From Mycolicibacterium xanthum (GTDB taxonomy: Bacteria > Actinomycetota > Actinomycetes > Mycobacteriales > Mycobacteriaceae), in assembly GCF_019710635.1 (NCBI RefSeq), contig NZ_JAIFZS010000023.1, forward strand, positions 1-62,628: a stretch of DNA of 62,628 nucleotides. Reading direction: 5' to 3'. Below the pieces are notes generated by a model, which had not been told where the DNA came from, searched no databases, and saw only the letters and a program-made list of their open reading frames with translations. Shown here one piece after another: positions 8,847 to 16,236 of the stretch. Within the stretch, counting starts at the first letter, position 1. The number at the start of each line of letters is the position of its first letter. Made by a program: the position numbers and the translations under genes.

Positions 8847-10493
8847 TCAGCCGTTGGGTTCGGCGCCCGGCTCGCCCACGTGCACCGACAGCGTGGCGGT
8901 CCGGGTGGTGGGCGGCAGCTTCGTGGTGTCGACCACCAGGAACGCACCCGCATCCTGGGCCCCGTTGGCCAGCGTCTTGGGCGTGAGCGCGAACGGCGGT
9001 GTGTCGTTGTCGATCCCGACCAGCCCGTAGTCGCTGTCGTTGGAGATGATCAGCGTCTGTCCGCCGTCGGGCGTGACGACCCCTTCCACCTTGTCGTGGC
9101 CGAAGAACTTGCCGTCGGGATTGAGCTCGGTCAGCAGTTCGCCCAGATCCAGCTTCAGCGTCTTGGCCGCCACCTGGATGCCGGCGGCGTCGAGCTTGGC
9201 GACGGCCTGTGCGTCGGTGCTCACGCCGACATAGGCCTCGATCGGCGTGCCGTCGATCAGCAGACCGCCCGCGGCGGCGTCGTACCGGGCGCCCGGAACC
9301 GTCGAGTTGGGCCCGACGTCGGTGGCCCCGGAGATGTCGGCGACGTAGATCTTCTTGTTGCCGTCGGGGGCCAGCGCGGTGTCGCGCTCGTCGATCAGGA
9401 ACTCGGTGTCGCTGAGCGCGGTGATCTCGGAGACGAGCACCTTGCTGTCCTGCGGATCGGCCAGCGGCAGCAGGTACATCCGGGATTCCCGGGTGTCCAG
9501 GTCGACGGTGACGATCCGGGTCAGCGGCACCTCCCTGGGCCGGCCGTCGATCCCGGGGGTGGCCAGCGCCGACTGCATGACGCCCACCAGCGTCGAGCCG
9601 TCCGGGGTGATGGTCAGCCCCTCCATTCCGCGGTTGGGGTCGCGCATAGCCAGCTCGCCGGGCAGCGAGCCGTCGTAGGGTGAGAGCCGTTCCAGCTCGG
9701 TGCCGTTGGCATCGAAGTGGATGACGAACGGGCCGTACTCGTCGGCCACCCAGAACGTGCCGTCGTCAAGCGCGACCAGGCCCTCGCTGTCCAGGCCGCG
9801 GTCGGAGTTGGGCATCGGGTTGCCGTGGATGTCGACCATGGTCTCCCCGCCGGTGTCACCGACGGCGGCGACCAGGCCGTTGAGCGGATGGCCGTCCGGG
9901 TCCTTGAGGACGATGGCCCGCTCCTCGGTGGCGACCCCGTCGGCCAGCGTGTACTTGATGATCTGCGGGGAGTAGTCGGTGACCGGCAGCACCTTCTCGT
10001 TGTCGATGCGGCCGTCCACGTTCGGGCCGCGGTCGGTGAGCCCGTAGATCTGGTTGGGGCTGCCGGGCACCGCGGCGATCGCCGAGCCGGCACCGCTGCT
10101 CTGTACCGGCACCCCGCCGACCACCGCCATCGGCGGGCTGGGAACCGAGAACACCTGCACCGCGTCGGTGGTCGTCACCGTCAGCTCGTCGGTGCCGGTG
10201 AAACCCTCGTTCGGGGTGTAGACGATGCTGCCGTCGCTCTGGTAGCTGATCTGCCCGTTGGCGGGCTGTTCGAACGCCACCGGCGTCAGCCCGCCGGTGG
10301 CGGCCAGCAACTGCGACGGCGTGATGGTCAGCGGTCGGCCCTTTTCGGTGCTGAGCCGCTGCTGCTCGCCGGCCACCTTGGCGGGCTCGCGTACGTCGGC
10401 GGCGGTCGGGTCGGTCGAGCACGCGACCACCGTGACCGCGAGGGCAACAGCCCCCGCGCTCCCCAGCAACTTTCGCCCGATGCGACGCTCCAT
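8847..10493 (-). CDS. Secreted lipoprotein, esterase-like activity of phytase family
   Basis: A 548-residue protein. Its N-terminus MERRIGRKLL is followed by a hydrophobic stretch and a VVAC lipobox (Cys about residue 25), so it is probably a lipoprotein on the outer face of the plasma membrane. After an Ig-like segment (about 60-115), the main domain carries marks of the esterase-like phytase family. These include IYGLTDRGPNVDGR, DSEGLVALDDGTFWVADEYGPF, GMEGLTITPDGSTLVGVMQS and TEFLIDERD. Members hydrolyse phosphoesters or carboxyl esters, and some only resemble them. The upstream region shares a 65-bp element with the small secreted peptide gene, suggesting co-regulation. Confidence 0.85.
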   Translation of the reverse strand: MERRIGRKLLGSAGAVALAVTVVACSTDPTAADVREPAKVAGEQQRLSTEKGRPLTITPSQLLAATGGLTPVAFEQPANGQISYQSDGSIVYTPNEGFTGTDELTVTTTDAVQVFSVPSPPMAVVGGVPVQSSGAGSAIAAVPGSPNQIYGLTDRGPNVDGRIDNEKVLPVTDYSPQIIKYTLADGVATEERAIVLKDPDGHPLNGLVAAVGDTGGETMVDIHGNPMPNSDRGLDSEGLVALDDGTFWVADEYGPFVIHFDANGTELERLSPYDGSLPGELAMRDPNRGMEGLTITPDGSTLVGVMQSALATPGIDGRPREVPLTRIVTVDLDTRESRMYLLPLADPQDSKVLVSEITALSDTEFLIDERDTALAPDGNKKIYVADISGATDVGPNSTVPGARYDAAAGGLLIDGTPIEAYVGVSTDAQAVAKLDAAGIQVAAKTLKLDLGELLTELNPDGKFFGHDKVEGVVTPDGGQTLIISNDSDYGLVGIDNDTPPFALTPKTLANGAQDAGAFLVVDTTKLPPTTRTATLSVHVGEPGAEPNG

Positions 10494-10544
10494 GATGTCC
10501 TCCTCTTGGTGATGATCTGTGGGCCGGGATCGGTTCGCCCCGTC

Positions 10545-10609
10545 CGTCCCTTTCAGGGTCTCGTCACAACGTGAGAACCCCGGGAGCCGCAGATGAGCGA
10601 TCTCTCATC
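10545..10609 (-). promoter_or_regulatory. Upstream regulatory element, copy 1 (before the phytase-like lipoprotein)
   Basis: A 65-bp block that aligns without gaps to 12138-12202 with about 48 identical bases by hand. Its distal part is an 18-bp palindrome, GATGAG-6 bp-CTCATC (10592-10609), 99 bases before the start at 10493. It overlaps the 3' end of the APH-like gene. Likely a regulator binding site plus promoter. Confidence 0.65.
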
Positions 10610-11829
10610 GGACGCATCAGCCAGCGCTGGGCCAGCTCGAGCCGCTGAGCGGTGTGAATATGCCAGTCCGGGAGCCGGTTTCGGAACGGACCGGTGGACA
10701 GGCCGAGCACCACTGCGGCGATGCGGTGGCACAACCCGGTCGGTTCGACGCGTCGCCGGGCGTGCTCGAACGCGATCGCGCAGTATTCGCGCGCGCCGGG
10801 ATGGCCGATACCCAGCACCGACAGATGGCCGATCAGCGTCGCCCATTCGTCGACGCGCTCGCCCGGGCCGGCGGTGTCGACGTCCAGCAGTGCGGTGATC
10901 TCACCGTGTCGTGCCAGCAGCTGGGCATGGTAGAAGTCGCCGTGCGCCGGAACCGTCGGCTCCGGCACGGTCTGCGACAACACCCCGTCCACGATGCGGT
11001 CCGCAGCATCGATGAGTTCGGCCGCGAACGCCACCGGTAGCTCGGGATCGGCTGTCGCACAGATACGCAACACCTGGGCGCTGCCCTCCACCCGCTGCAG
11101 CACCGAGCGCTGTGGCGCCAGTTCGAGTAGCTCGTCGGGCAGAGCGTCGAGCAGCTCCTCCAGATCCCCCGGGGTCGGTGCGGACCCGAAATCTCCTGTA
11201 CCCGTGAGTGACTCGCGGACCATGACGCCGGGCGCCTCGGGAAGTACGACTATTCCGTCGGCGCGGTGGCCCAGCACGGGCGGCACCGGCAGTCGGCCGG
11301 CCAGCAGCCGGTGCCGCACGCACAGATCCGCCACGGCGGCGGGGCGTACCGCCTTGAGGAAGTAGCAGTGGGTGCCGTCGTCGACCTGCAGCACCGCCCG
11401 CTGGGCCGGCCGGTAGGCCCGCACCGCCAGGCGCGGTCGTGCCGAGATCGGCAGGCCGAGATCGGCCAGCAACGCGGCCACCATCGTCGGGTCTTCGGCG
11501 ACCTGCAGCGCCGGCAGCGCCGGATCCTGCGGCCACCGCCACACCCCGACGTCGATCGGCTCGCCGCGGTACTCGCCGGCGACGACGGCGGCGCCGGCCG
11601 GGATGGTGCTTCCGCCGACCGCCACCAACGCCTCGCGGCCGCGGCCGCCGTCGGCGCGGCGCACATCGGCCACGTAGCGCGCACGCACCGCCCCGGCGGG
11701 TTGCACCCGGACGTCGGCCAGGGCGAGATCGAGCAGTTCGGCGTCGTACTCTCCCAGGGCTGCACCGAGCACGTCAGCGGCCTGCGGCCCCGACAACAAC
11801 GTCAGGGCGCCCGTGTCTGTCTTCGTCAT
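10564..11829 (-). CDS. APH-like (aminoglycoside/choline kinase-fold) phosphotransferase
   Basis: A 421-residue protein starting at ATG 11829, 11 bases after a GAAAGG ribosome site. The kinase-fold C-terminal half has a PVPAHGDFYHAQLL catalytic loop with the Brenner-type HGD motif. The usual metal-binding Asn of that loop is replaced by Gln. A LLDVDTAGPGERVDEW metal loop follows. The N-lobe contains a possible ATP-binding Lys in HCYFLKAV. It should phosphorylate a small molecule or a peptide; the target is unknown. The small secreted peptide gene lies 91 bp upstream on the same strand with a hairpin between. An open frame continues upstream of 11829 but lacks coding character. Confidence 0.85.
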   Translation of the reverse strand: MTKTDTGALTLLSGPQAADVLGAALGEYDAELLDLALADVRVQPAGAVRARYVADVRRADGGRGREALVAVGGSTIPAGAAVVAGEYRGEPIDVGVWRWPQDPALPALQVAEDPTMVAALLADLGLPISARPRLAVRAYRPAQRAVLQVDDGTHCYFLKAVRPAAVADLCVRHRLLAGRLPVPPVLGHRADGIVVLPEAPGVMVRESLTGTGDFGSAPTPGDLEELLDALPDELLELAPQRSVLQRVEGSAQVLRICATADPELPVAFAAELIDAADRIVDGVLSQTVPEPTVPAHGDFYHAQLLARHGEITALLDVDTAGPGERVDEWATLIGHLSVLGIGHPGAREYCAIAFEHARRRVEPTGLCHRIAAVVLGLSTGPFRNRLPDWHIHTAQRLELAQRWLMRPMRDRSSAAPGVLTL

Positions 11830-11868
11830 CGCGGTCACGGCCTTTCTCAACCGAAGGAAACGGCTCGA

Positions 11869-11900
11869 CGCCCGCCAACCGCTGATGCGAATGGCGGGCG
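11869..11900. terminator. Hairpin between the peptide gene and the kinase gene
   Basis: A perfect 9-bp inverted repeat (11869-11877 and 11892-11900) with a 14-base loop lies 21 bases after the stop of the small secreted peptide gene. It could attenuate read-through into the kinase gene or stabilise the peptide mRNA. Confidence 0.5.
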
Positions 11901-11920
11901 CCGGACCCTGCCTCATCGGG

Positions 11921-12091
11921 TCAGTCCCAGGAGTCGTCCCACGAGGTGTCATCCCAGGCCAGCACCGTCTGCGTGCCGCCGGAGAACCCGCGGTCGCCGA
12001 GGTCGGCGTTTGCGATGCCGGCTCCCAGCAGGGCGAAGCCGGTGAGGGCCGCGCCCGCGGTGACGACCTTCCAGGTGGCTGGGCTTTCCAT
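11921..12091 (-). CDS. Small secreted Trp/Asp-rich peptide
   Basis: A 56-codon gene. An AAGGAG ribosome site sits 7 bases before ATG 12091. Residues 1-29 form a clear signal peptide with hydrophobic core (VVTAGAALTGFALLGAGIA) and an ANA cleavage site. The predicted mature part is 27 residues, with seven Asp, one Arg and three Trp. It ends in WDDTSWDDSWD, a WDD-type repeat. No family is recognised. Its promoter region shares the palindrome-bearing element with the phytase-like lipoprotein gene, and the APH-like kinase is next downstream. It may be a signalling or ligand peptide or a RiPP-like precursor; that is speculation. Confidence 0.72.
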   Translation of the reverse strand: MESPATWKVVTAGAALTGFALLGAGIANADLGDRGFSGGTQTVLAWDDTSWDDSWD

Positions 12092-12137
12092 GATCGATCT
12101 CCTTTGCTTCGTGTTGGGCGGGACCCGTTGTCCTGCC

Positions 12138-12202
12138 CGTCCTTCACAGGATTTCGTCCGTACGTGAAAGCGTGGGGAGGCGCGGATGAGCGCCTTCTCA
12201 TC
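12138..12202 (-). promoter_or_regulatory. Upstream regulatory element, copy 2 (before the small secreted peptide)
   Basis: Gap-free partner of 10545-10609. The palindrome GATGAG-6 bp-CTCATC is at 12185-12202, 94 bases before the peptide start, almost the same distance as in copy 1. Shared bases also include ACGTGA and TTCGT/CTCGT blocks between palindrome and gene. Probable operator of a common regulator. Confidence 0.65.
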
Positions 12203-12237
12203 TGCTTCGAGGAGTTGATCCCTGCTGCTCGCTGACC

Positions 12238-12552
12238 GAGAACCCTCACGAGTCCACGACCGTCAAGGGCGACGAGGCGGTGAAACTCATCGACAGCATG
12301 CGCACCGACGGCTCGTACTAAGCCGCCCGGCAACGACTCACCGCCAAGTAGTCCGTCGCCGTTGCCATCGTCCGTGACGAGGCCGCGGAGTACGGCGCCG
12401 CCGAGGAGTCGTCGTCGTTCAACGAACAGCAGCGGCGCGACCACGACGTCGGCGGCGGCTACGAGTTCACTTTGGACCAGGCCGAGGTCGACACCCTCAA
12501 CATCACCGGCAAGTGCTTCCTCATGCAGTCCGTGGCGGATCTCCCACCGGTG
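12238..12552 (+). pseudogene. LppA/LppB-family lipoprotein remnant
   Basis: One frame reads as a decayed copy of the mycobacterial LppA/LppB (DUF4853-type) lipoprotein family. Its segments are GDEAVKLIDSMRTDGSY, AARQRLTAK, IVRDEAAEYGA, ESSSFNEQQRRDHDV, GYEFTLDQ and LNITGKCFLMQSVADLPP. Two in-frame stops occur (TAA 12319, TAG 12349). The signal peptide and lipobox are missing, and the middle of the protein appears deleted. The similarity stops exactly where the tRNA-Tyr-like segment begins at 12551. The C-terminal end of the family is therefore absent, as if cut by the event that placed the tRNA copy there. Confidence 0.7.
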
Positions 12553-12604
12553 GCCGGTGCAGGACTGAACCTGCGTAGGCGTGAGCCGACGGGATCTGCG
12601 GTCC
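12551..12604 (-). repeat. Degenerate copy of the 3' part of tRNA-Tyr (att-like direct repeat)
   Basis: These 54 bases align to 55057-55110, the 3' two thirds of the intact tRNA-Tyr, in the same orientation. There is one single-base deletion and one insertion. Over the last 42 bases of the tRNA I count about 36 identities. The T stem stays paired through a compensatory change, and the variable arm is kept. The 5' third, including the acceptor 5' strand, is absent, so this is not a working tRNA. It looks like the distal attachment site of an element inserted at tRNA-Tyr. Confidence 0.75.
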
Positions 12605-12612
12605 ATCCTCCG

Positions 12613-13273
12613 CATCGGGCTCGATTTTCAGCAAATCTTGCAGGGATGCTGATAGCGATGCCTGCACATGGAGGATAATTCCAGCTGTAAGCAGCTTTCG
12701 AGCACCTTCAGCAAAATTCTTGGTGCGCCGTATATCGCCTACTCCCGGTTTCGCCCGGACCGGGCAGCCCCCAGGGTGCTGGGGTGAAATGTGCGCCCAC
12801 AGCAACGTCGGTTGGGCCCTGAAGGGCGATCCAAAGGTGGTGGCCTGGCCTTGCGGCACTCCCGGTCACGCGGTGTCGGGCGAGCGTTCGATACACACGC
12901 CGTCAACCGGCCAGCACGGTCCCGGTGCAGACCCTTCCAAGAGGGCGCACAATGGGTTGGTCTATCAGGGAGCATAGATACGAGGGCTGGTTCATGGTCT
13001 CCGAGGATCTAACTGTGGCGCGCCTCCTAATCGCCGGGCTACCACGCACGACCCCGATGACGTCGGCTTGCCGCAAGTCGAGGGTCCATCGAGATAGTCG
13101 ATTTCCCCGAACGTGGTTCAACAGCGGCCCGCCCGCCGGTGTACTCGGGACCGGGGGTGCCCGCTGTGGGCTGACCCCGCCAGGAAAGCTCGCCGAGTTC
13201 GAGCCGACCCGCGCTCCCCGCGGGTCATCGCCTACCGCCACGCCCACCGGGCCCTGGGCGGACCAAATCGTTC
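12613..13273. other. Intergenic stretch without a recognisable gene
   Basis: About 660 bases between the tRNA-like repeat and the SARP gene. The first 120 bases are noticeably AT-richer than the surroundings. Several open frames cross the region but show no family motifs, ribosome sites or consistent codon bias. It probably holds the promoter for the SARP gene and decayed island-border sequence. I see no integrase or insertion sequence here. Confidence 0.5.
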
Positions 13274-14056
13274 TTGTGGCCCGTTAGCGTGGAGATCGAC
13301 GATGGCCCACTTGTCGCAAACGGACAACGTGTCGGCACACTTTCGCTGTTCGGCGGATTCACGCTCGAGGTGGCGGGCAGACAGGTCTGGCTGCCCAGAC
13401 ACTCCCGGCGGGTGCTCGCGTATCTGGCGCTAGCCACCAAACACCCCGCCGGCATCGACCGGAAACTCCTCGCCGAACGACTGTGGCCGGACTCTCCAGG
13501 GGACAGGTCTATGGCGAGCCTTCGGACAGCGCTGTGGCGCATCCGTAGGGAAGCACCGAATATCGTGCGCAGCGACCGTGAACACATCGCTCTCGATCAC
13601 GGCGTCGTCGTCGATCTCGACCAGTTCCGGTGCCTGGCATCACGGCTCCTCAACACCGATTGTCAACCGCACCGCGACGAACTCCAGGGCCTGATCGACA
13701 CACTCGACCTGTTGCCGGCGTGGGATGAGGACTGGCTCGTCGCGGCGCGCGGACAACTCAGACAGCAGCGTTTGATGGCACTCGAGTCCGCTGCCCAGAG
13801 GCTGTCGGCGCAGGGCAGTTACATGCAGGCCATCGAGCTGATACTGGTGGTGGTCGCCGCAGAACCGCTCCGGGAGAGCGCCCAGCGGATACTGATCGAC
13901 GCCCACATGAGCCAGGGAAACATCGCCGCTGCGTCCACGCAACTGCTCGAATTCGCCCGTGAACTCTGGTTCGCGCTCGAGCTGTTCCCATCACCCGAGC
14001 TGCTCGGCAAATTGGGACTCAGCACCGGGCGTCTGGAGCATTTTCTGTCCGCGTGA
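13274..14056 (+). CDS. SARP-type transcriptional regulator (BTAD domain)
   Basis: A 260-residue protein of the Streptomyces antibiotic regulatory protein type. The N-terminus (LSLFGGFTLEVAGRQVWLPRHSRRVLAYLAL) is the winged-helix DNA-binding domain. It continues with LLAERLWPDSPGDRSMASLRTALWRIRRE. The rest is a helical BTAD domain (LLPAWDEDWLVAAR, HMSQGNIAAASTQLLEFARELW). It probably activates the biosynthetic operon that starts 59 bp downstream. The start is uncertain: TTG 13274 opens the frame and GTG 13289 is an alternative. No strong ribosome site supports either. It is the only dedicated regulator seen in the island. Confidence 0.85.
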   Translation: MWPVSVEIDDGPLVANGQRVGTLSLFGGFTLEVAGRQVWLPRHSRRVLAYLALATKHPAGIDRKLLAERLWPDSPGDRSMASLRTALWRIRREAPNIVRSDREHIALDHGVVVDLDQFRCLASRLLNTDCQPHRDELQGLIDTLDLLPAWDEDWLVAARGQLRQQRLMALESAAQRLSAQGSYMQAIELILVVVAAEPLRESAQRILIDAHMSQGNIAAASTQLLEFARELWFALELFPSPELLGKLGLSTGRLEHFLSA

Positions 14057-14115
14057 TCGACCAGTTACCAAGCACATCAAAATGTTGACGGTGCTGCATA
14101 CGGCGGTTCCACACA

Positions 14116-16236
14116 ATGGGCCACATGCGCCAGGACCTGCTGCCCATGCGCACACAGCGGTACGCCGAAGAACGGCCGAACGAGTGTGTGCTGTCGTTTC
14201 TCGACGCACAGTTGCGGGTGGCCGACTCACTGACCTATCGCGAGTTGGATCATCGAGCGCGAGCAATCGGCGCGGTTCTGCTCGAGCGCGGACTCAGCGG
14301 TGCGCAGGTCGTGCTGTCCTATCCCGCCGGTCTGGACTTCGCCACTGCGTTTTGCGGGTGCCTGTACGCCGGCGCGGTCGCAGTGCCCGCACCGCTGCCG
14401 CGCAGGAGTCGCGCGGACCAGCGGATGGCCGGGATTCTGGCGGACAGCGACGCGCGGTGCATACTGACGGATGCCGAGCACACTGCCGAGCTCGGCCAAC
14501 AGGCAAGCGCCGCTGCAGGAACGATCGACGTCGTCGCCACCGACATGATCGCACCGCTGCCCGACGGCGGGGAGACCGGACTCGACGCAGACCGGCTCGC
14601 TTTCCTCCAGTACACCTCGGGGTCGACACGATCACCGCTCGGTGTGATGGTCCGACACGGTGACCTGGCGGCGAACCTCGACTCACTTCGCGAAGTGCTG
14701 GCGCCCGACCGCGAGTCGGTGGGGGTCAGTTGGTTGCCGTCGTTTCACGACATGGGGCTGATCGCTGGACTCCTGCTGCCGGTCTGGCTGGGCTACCCCG
14801 CCTTCCTCATGGCACCGACAACCTTCATCAAGAATCCGATGAGCTGGCTGCAGTCGATTTCCCGACACCGCGGAACACACAGTGGTGGACCGAATTTCGC
14901 TTATCAGGCATGCATCGACGCGGTCTGCGACACCCAGCTCGACGGGCTCGACCTGTCGAGCTGGAAAGTGGCATGGAACGGTGCCGAACCGATCCGCCCG
15001 GAGACCGTGGACCTCTTCCGTGCGCGGTTCGCAGCAACCGGCTTTCGTCCGCAGAGCATCGCACCCGGCTACGGATTGGCGGAGGCGACTCTCGTGGTGA
15101 GCGGCAGCGACGGCACAAATCATGCGGTGGAGTTGGCCGTCGACGAATCCGAACTGCGGGTCGGACAGGTCCGGCCACGGGACCCCGGAGATCCAGGAGT
15201 CAAGAGGCTGTCCGGGTCCGGCCGGCCGCCGAGCGGAGTGGAGGTGCGGATCGTCCGTCCCGATGCCCGACGGGTCATCGACGAAAACTCGCTCGGCGAG
15301 ATATGGGTACGTAGTTCCAGTGTGGCACAAGGATATTGGTGCAAACCCCAGGATACCGCAGAGTTTTTCGACGCATACCTGGCGACAGGTGAGGGCCCAT
15401 ACCTGCGCACGGGCGACCTCGGCTTCCTACGCGATGGCGAGTTGTTCGTCATCGGCAGGCTCAAGGACACGATCGTCATCCGAGGGGTCAATTACTTTCC
15501 CCACGACGTCGAGGGCTGCGTCGATCACAGCCACCCGGCGCTCCAGCGGGACGCCGGTGCGGTCTTCGATGACGAGGCGTCCGGCCGAACGTCTGTCGTG
15601 GCAGTGCAGGAGATACGACGTGACGCCCTCGGCGCGATCGATCCAGATGAAGCGGTGGAGGCGATCAGGCGAGCGGTGGCCCGCGAGCACCAGCTCGCTC
15701 TGCAACGAGTGGTGCTGCTGCTTCCCGGCGGCATTCCCAAGACGTCGAGCGGGAAGATCCAGCGATCGCTGTGCCGGGACAAGTTGCACCGCAAGGAGCT
15801 ACCCATCCTGACGGACTGGCGGATGCCGGAGCCGGGTCGCGTGTCGGTCGACATCGGCATGGAGTCACTCAGCCAACCCGGAATATTGGAGCGGCAACTC
15901 GTCGAGTGGTTGCAGAAAGAGCTGGCGTTGTCCGACCTGACATGGCGTAGCCCGCTCACCGACATGGGCATCGACTCGCTCAAGGGGGTGGAACTGGCCA
16001 ACGCCCTGTCCACCGCGTTCGACCACAGCTTCCCCGCCACCTCGATCCTCGACCATCCGACCGTCGCCTCGTTGGCCACTCTCATCCGAAGAGTCAAACT
16101 GGGCGCCGACACGGATCTGCGGGATCGCACCGACGGCTGCTACACCGCCGAGCAGATCGACGCATTGGACGCGGATGAGCTGGCCAAGGTCTTGCAAGAG
16201 CGTGTCGACACCGTCCTCGACGGAGGCGGAGCATGA
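14116..16236 (+). CDS. Fatty acyl-AMP ligase fused to acyl carrier protein (FAAL-ACP)
   Basis: A 706-residue starter enzyme. The adenylating domain (about 1-580) has the P-loop LQYTSGSTRSPLGVMVRH, a LPSFHDMGLIAG motif and PGYGLAEATLVV. Later come YLRTGDLGFL and the IPKTSSGKIQRSLCR lysine motif. The ACP (about 590-665) carries the phosphopantetheine Ser621 in DMGIDSLKG. It should activate a free fatty acid as acyl-AMP and load its own ACP, giving the primer for the next protein. The stop overlaps the next start (ATGA at 16233). Start at ATG 14116 is tentative, with ATG 14125 close behind and no good ribosome site. Confidence 0.92.
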   Translation: MGHMRQDLLPMRTQRYAEERPNECVLSFLDAQLRVADSLTYRELDHRARAIGAVLLERGLSGAQVVLSYPAGLDFATAFCGCLYAGAVAVPAPLPRRSRADQRMAGILADSDARCILTDAEHTAELGQQASAAAGTIDVVATDMIAPLPDGGETGLDADRLAFLQYTSGSTRSPLGVMVRHGDLAANLDSLREVLAPDRESVGVSWLPSFHDMGLIAGLLLPVWLGYPAFLMAPTTFIKNPMSWLQSISRHRGTHSGGPNFAYQACIDAVCDTQLDGLDLSSWKVAWNGAEPIRPETVDLFRARFAATGFRPQSIAPGYGLAEATLVVSGSDGTNHAVELAVDESELRVGQVRPRDPGDPGVKRLSGSGRPPSGVEVRIVRPDARRVIDENSLGEIWVRSSSVAQGYWCKPQDTAEFFDAYLATGEGPYLRTGDLGFLRDGELFVIGRLKDTIVIRGVNYFPHDVEGCVDHSHPALQRDAGAVFDDEASGRTSVVAVQEIRRDALGAIDPDEAVEAIRRAVAREHQLALQRVVLLLPGGIPKTSSGKIQRSLCRDKLHRKELPILTDWRMPEPGRVSVDIGMESLSQPGILERQLVEWLQKELALSDLTWRSPLTDMGIDSLKGVELANALSTAFDHSFPATSILDHPTVASLATLIRRVKLGADTDLRDRTDGCYTAEQIDALDADELAKVLQERVDTVLDGGGA

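Noticed and set aside
12551..12640. A possible second functional class II tRNA at the repeat
   Set aside because: The 3' part is tRNA-like, but no 5' acceptor strand or D arm can be formed from the adjacent bases, and the T loop has lost a base. I call it a remnant.
12903..13287. Open frames of 110-120 codons on both strands before the SARP gene
   Set aside because: No motif, no ribosome site and inconsistent codon bias; treated as non-coding.
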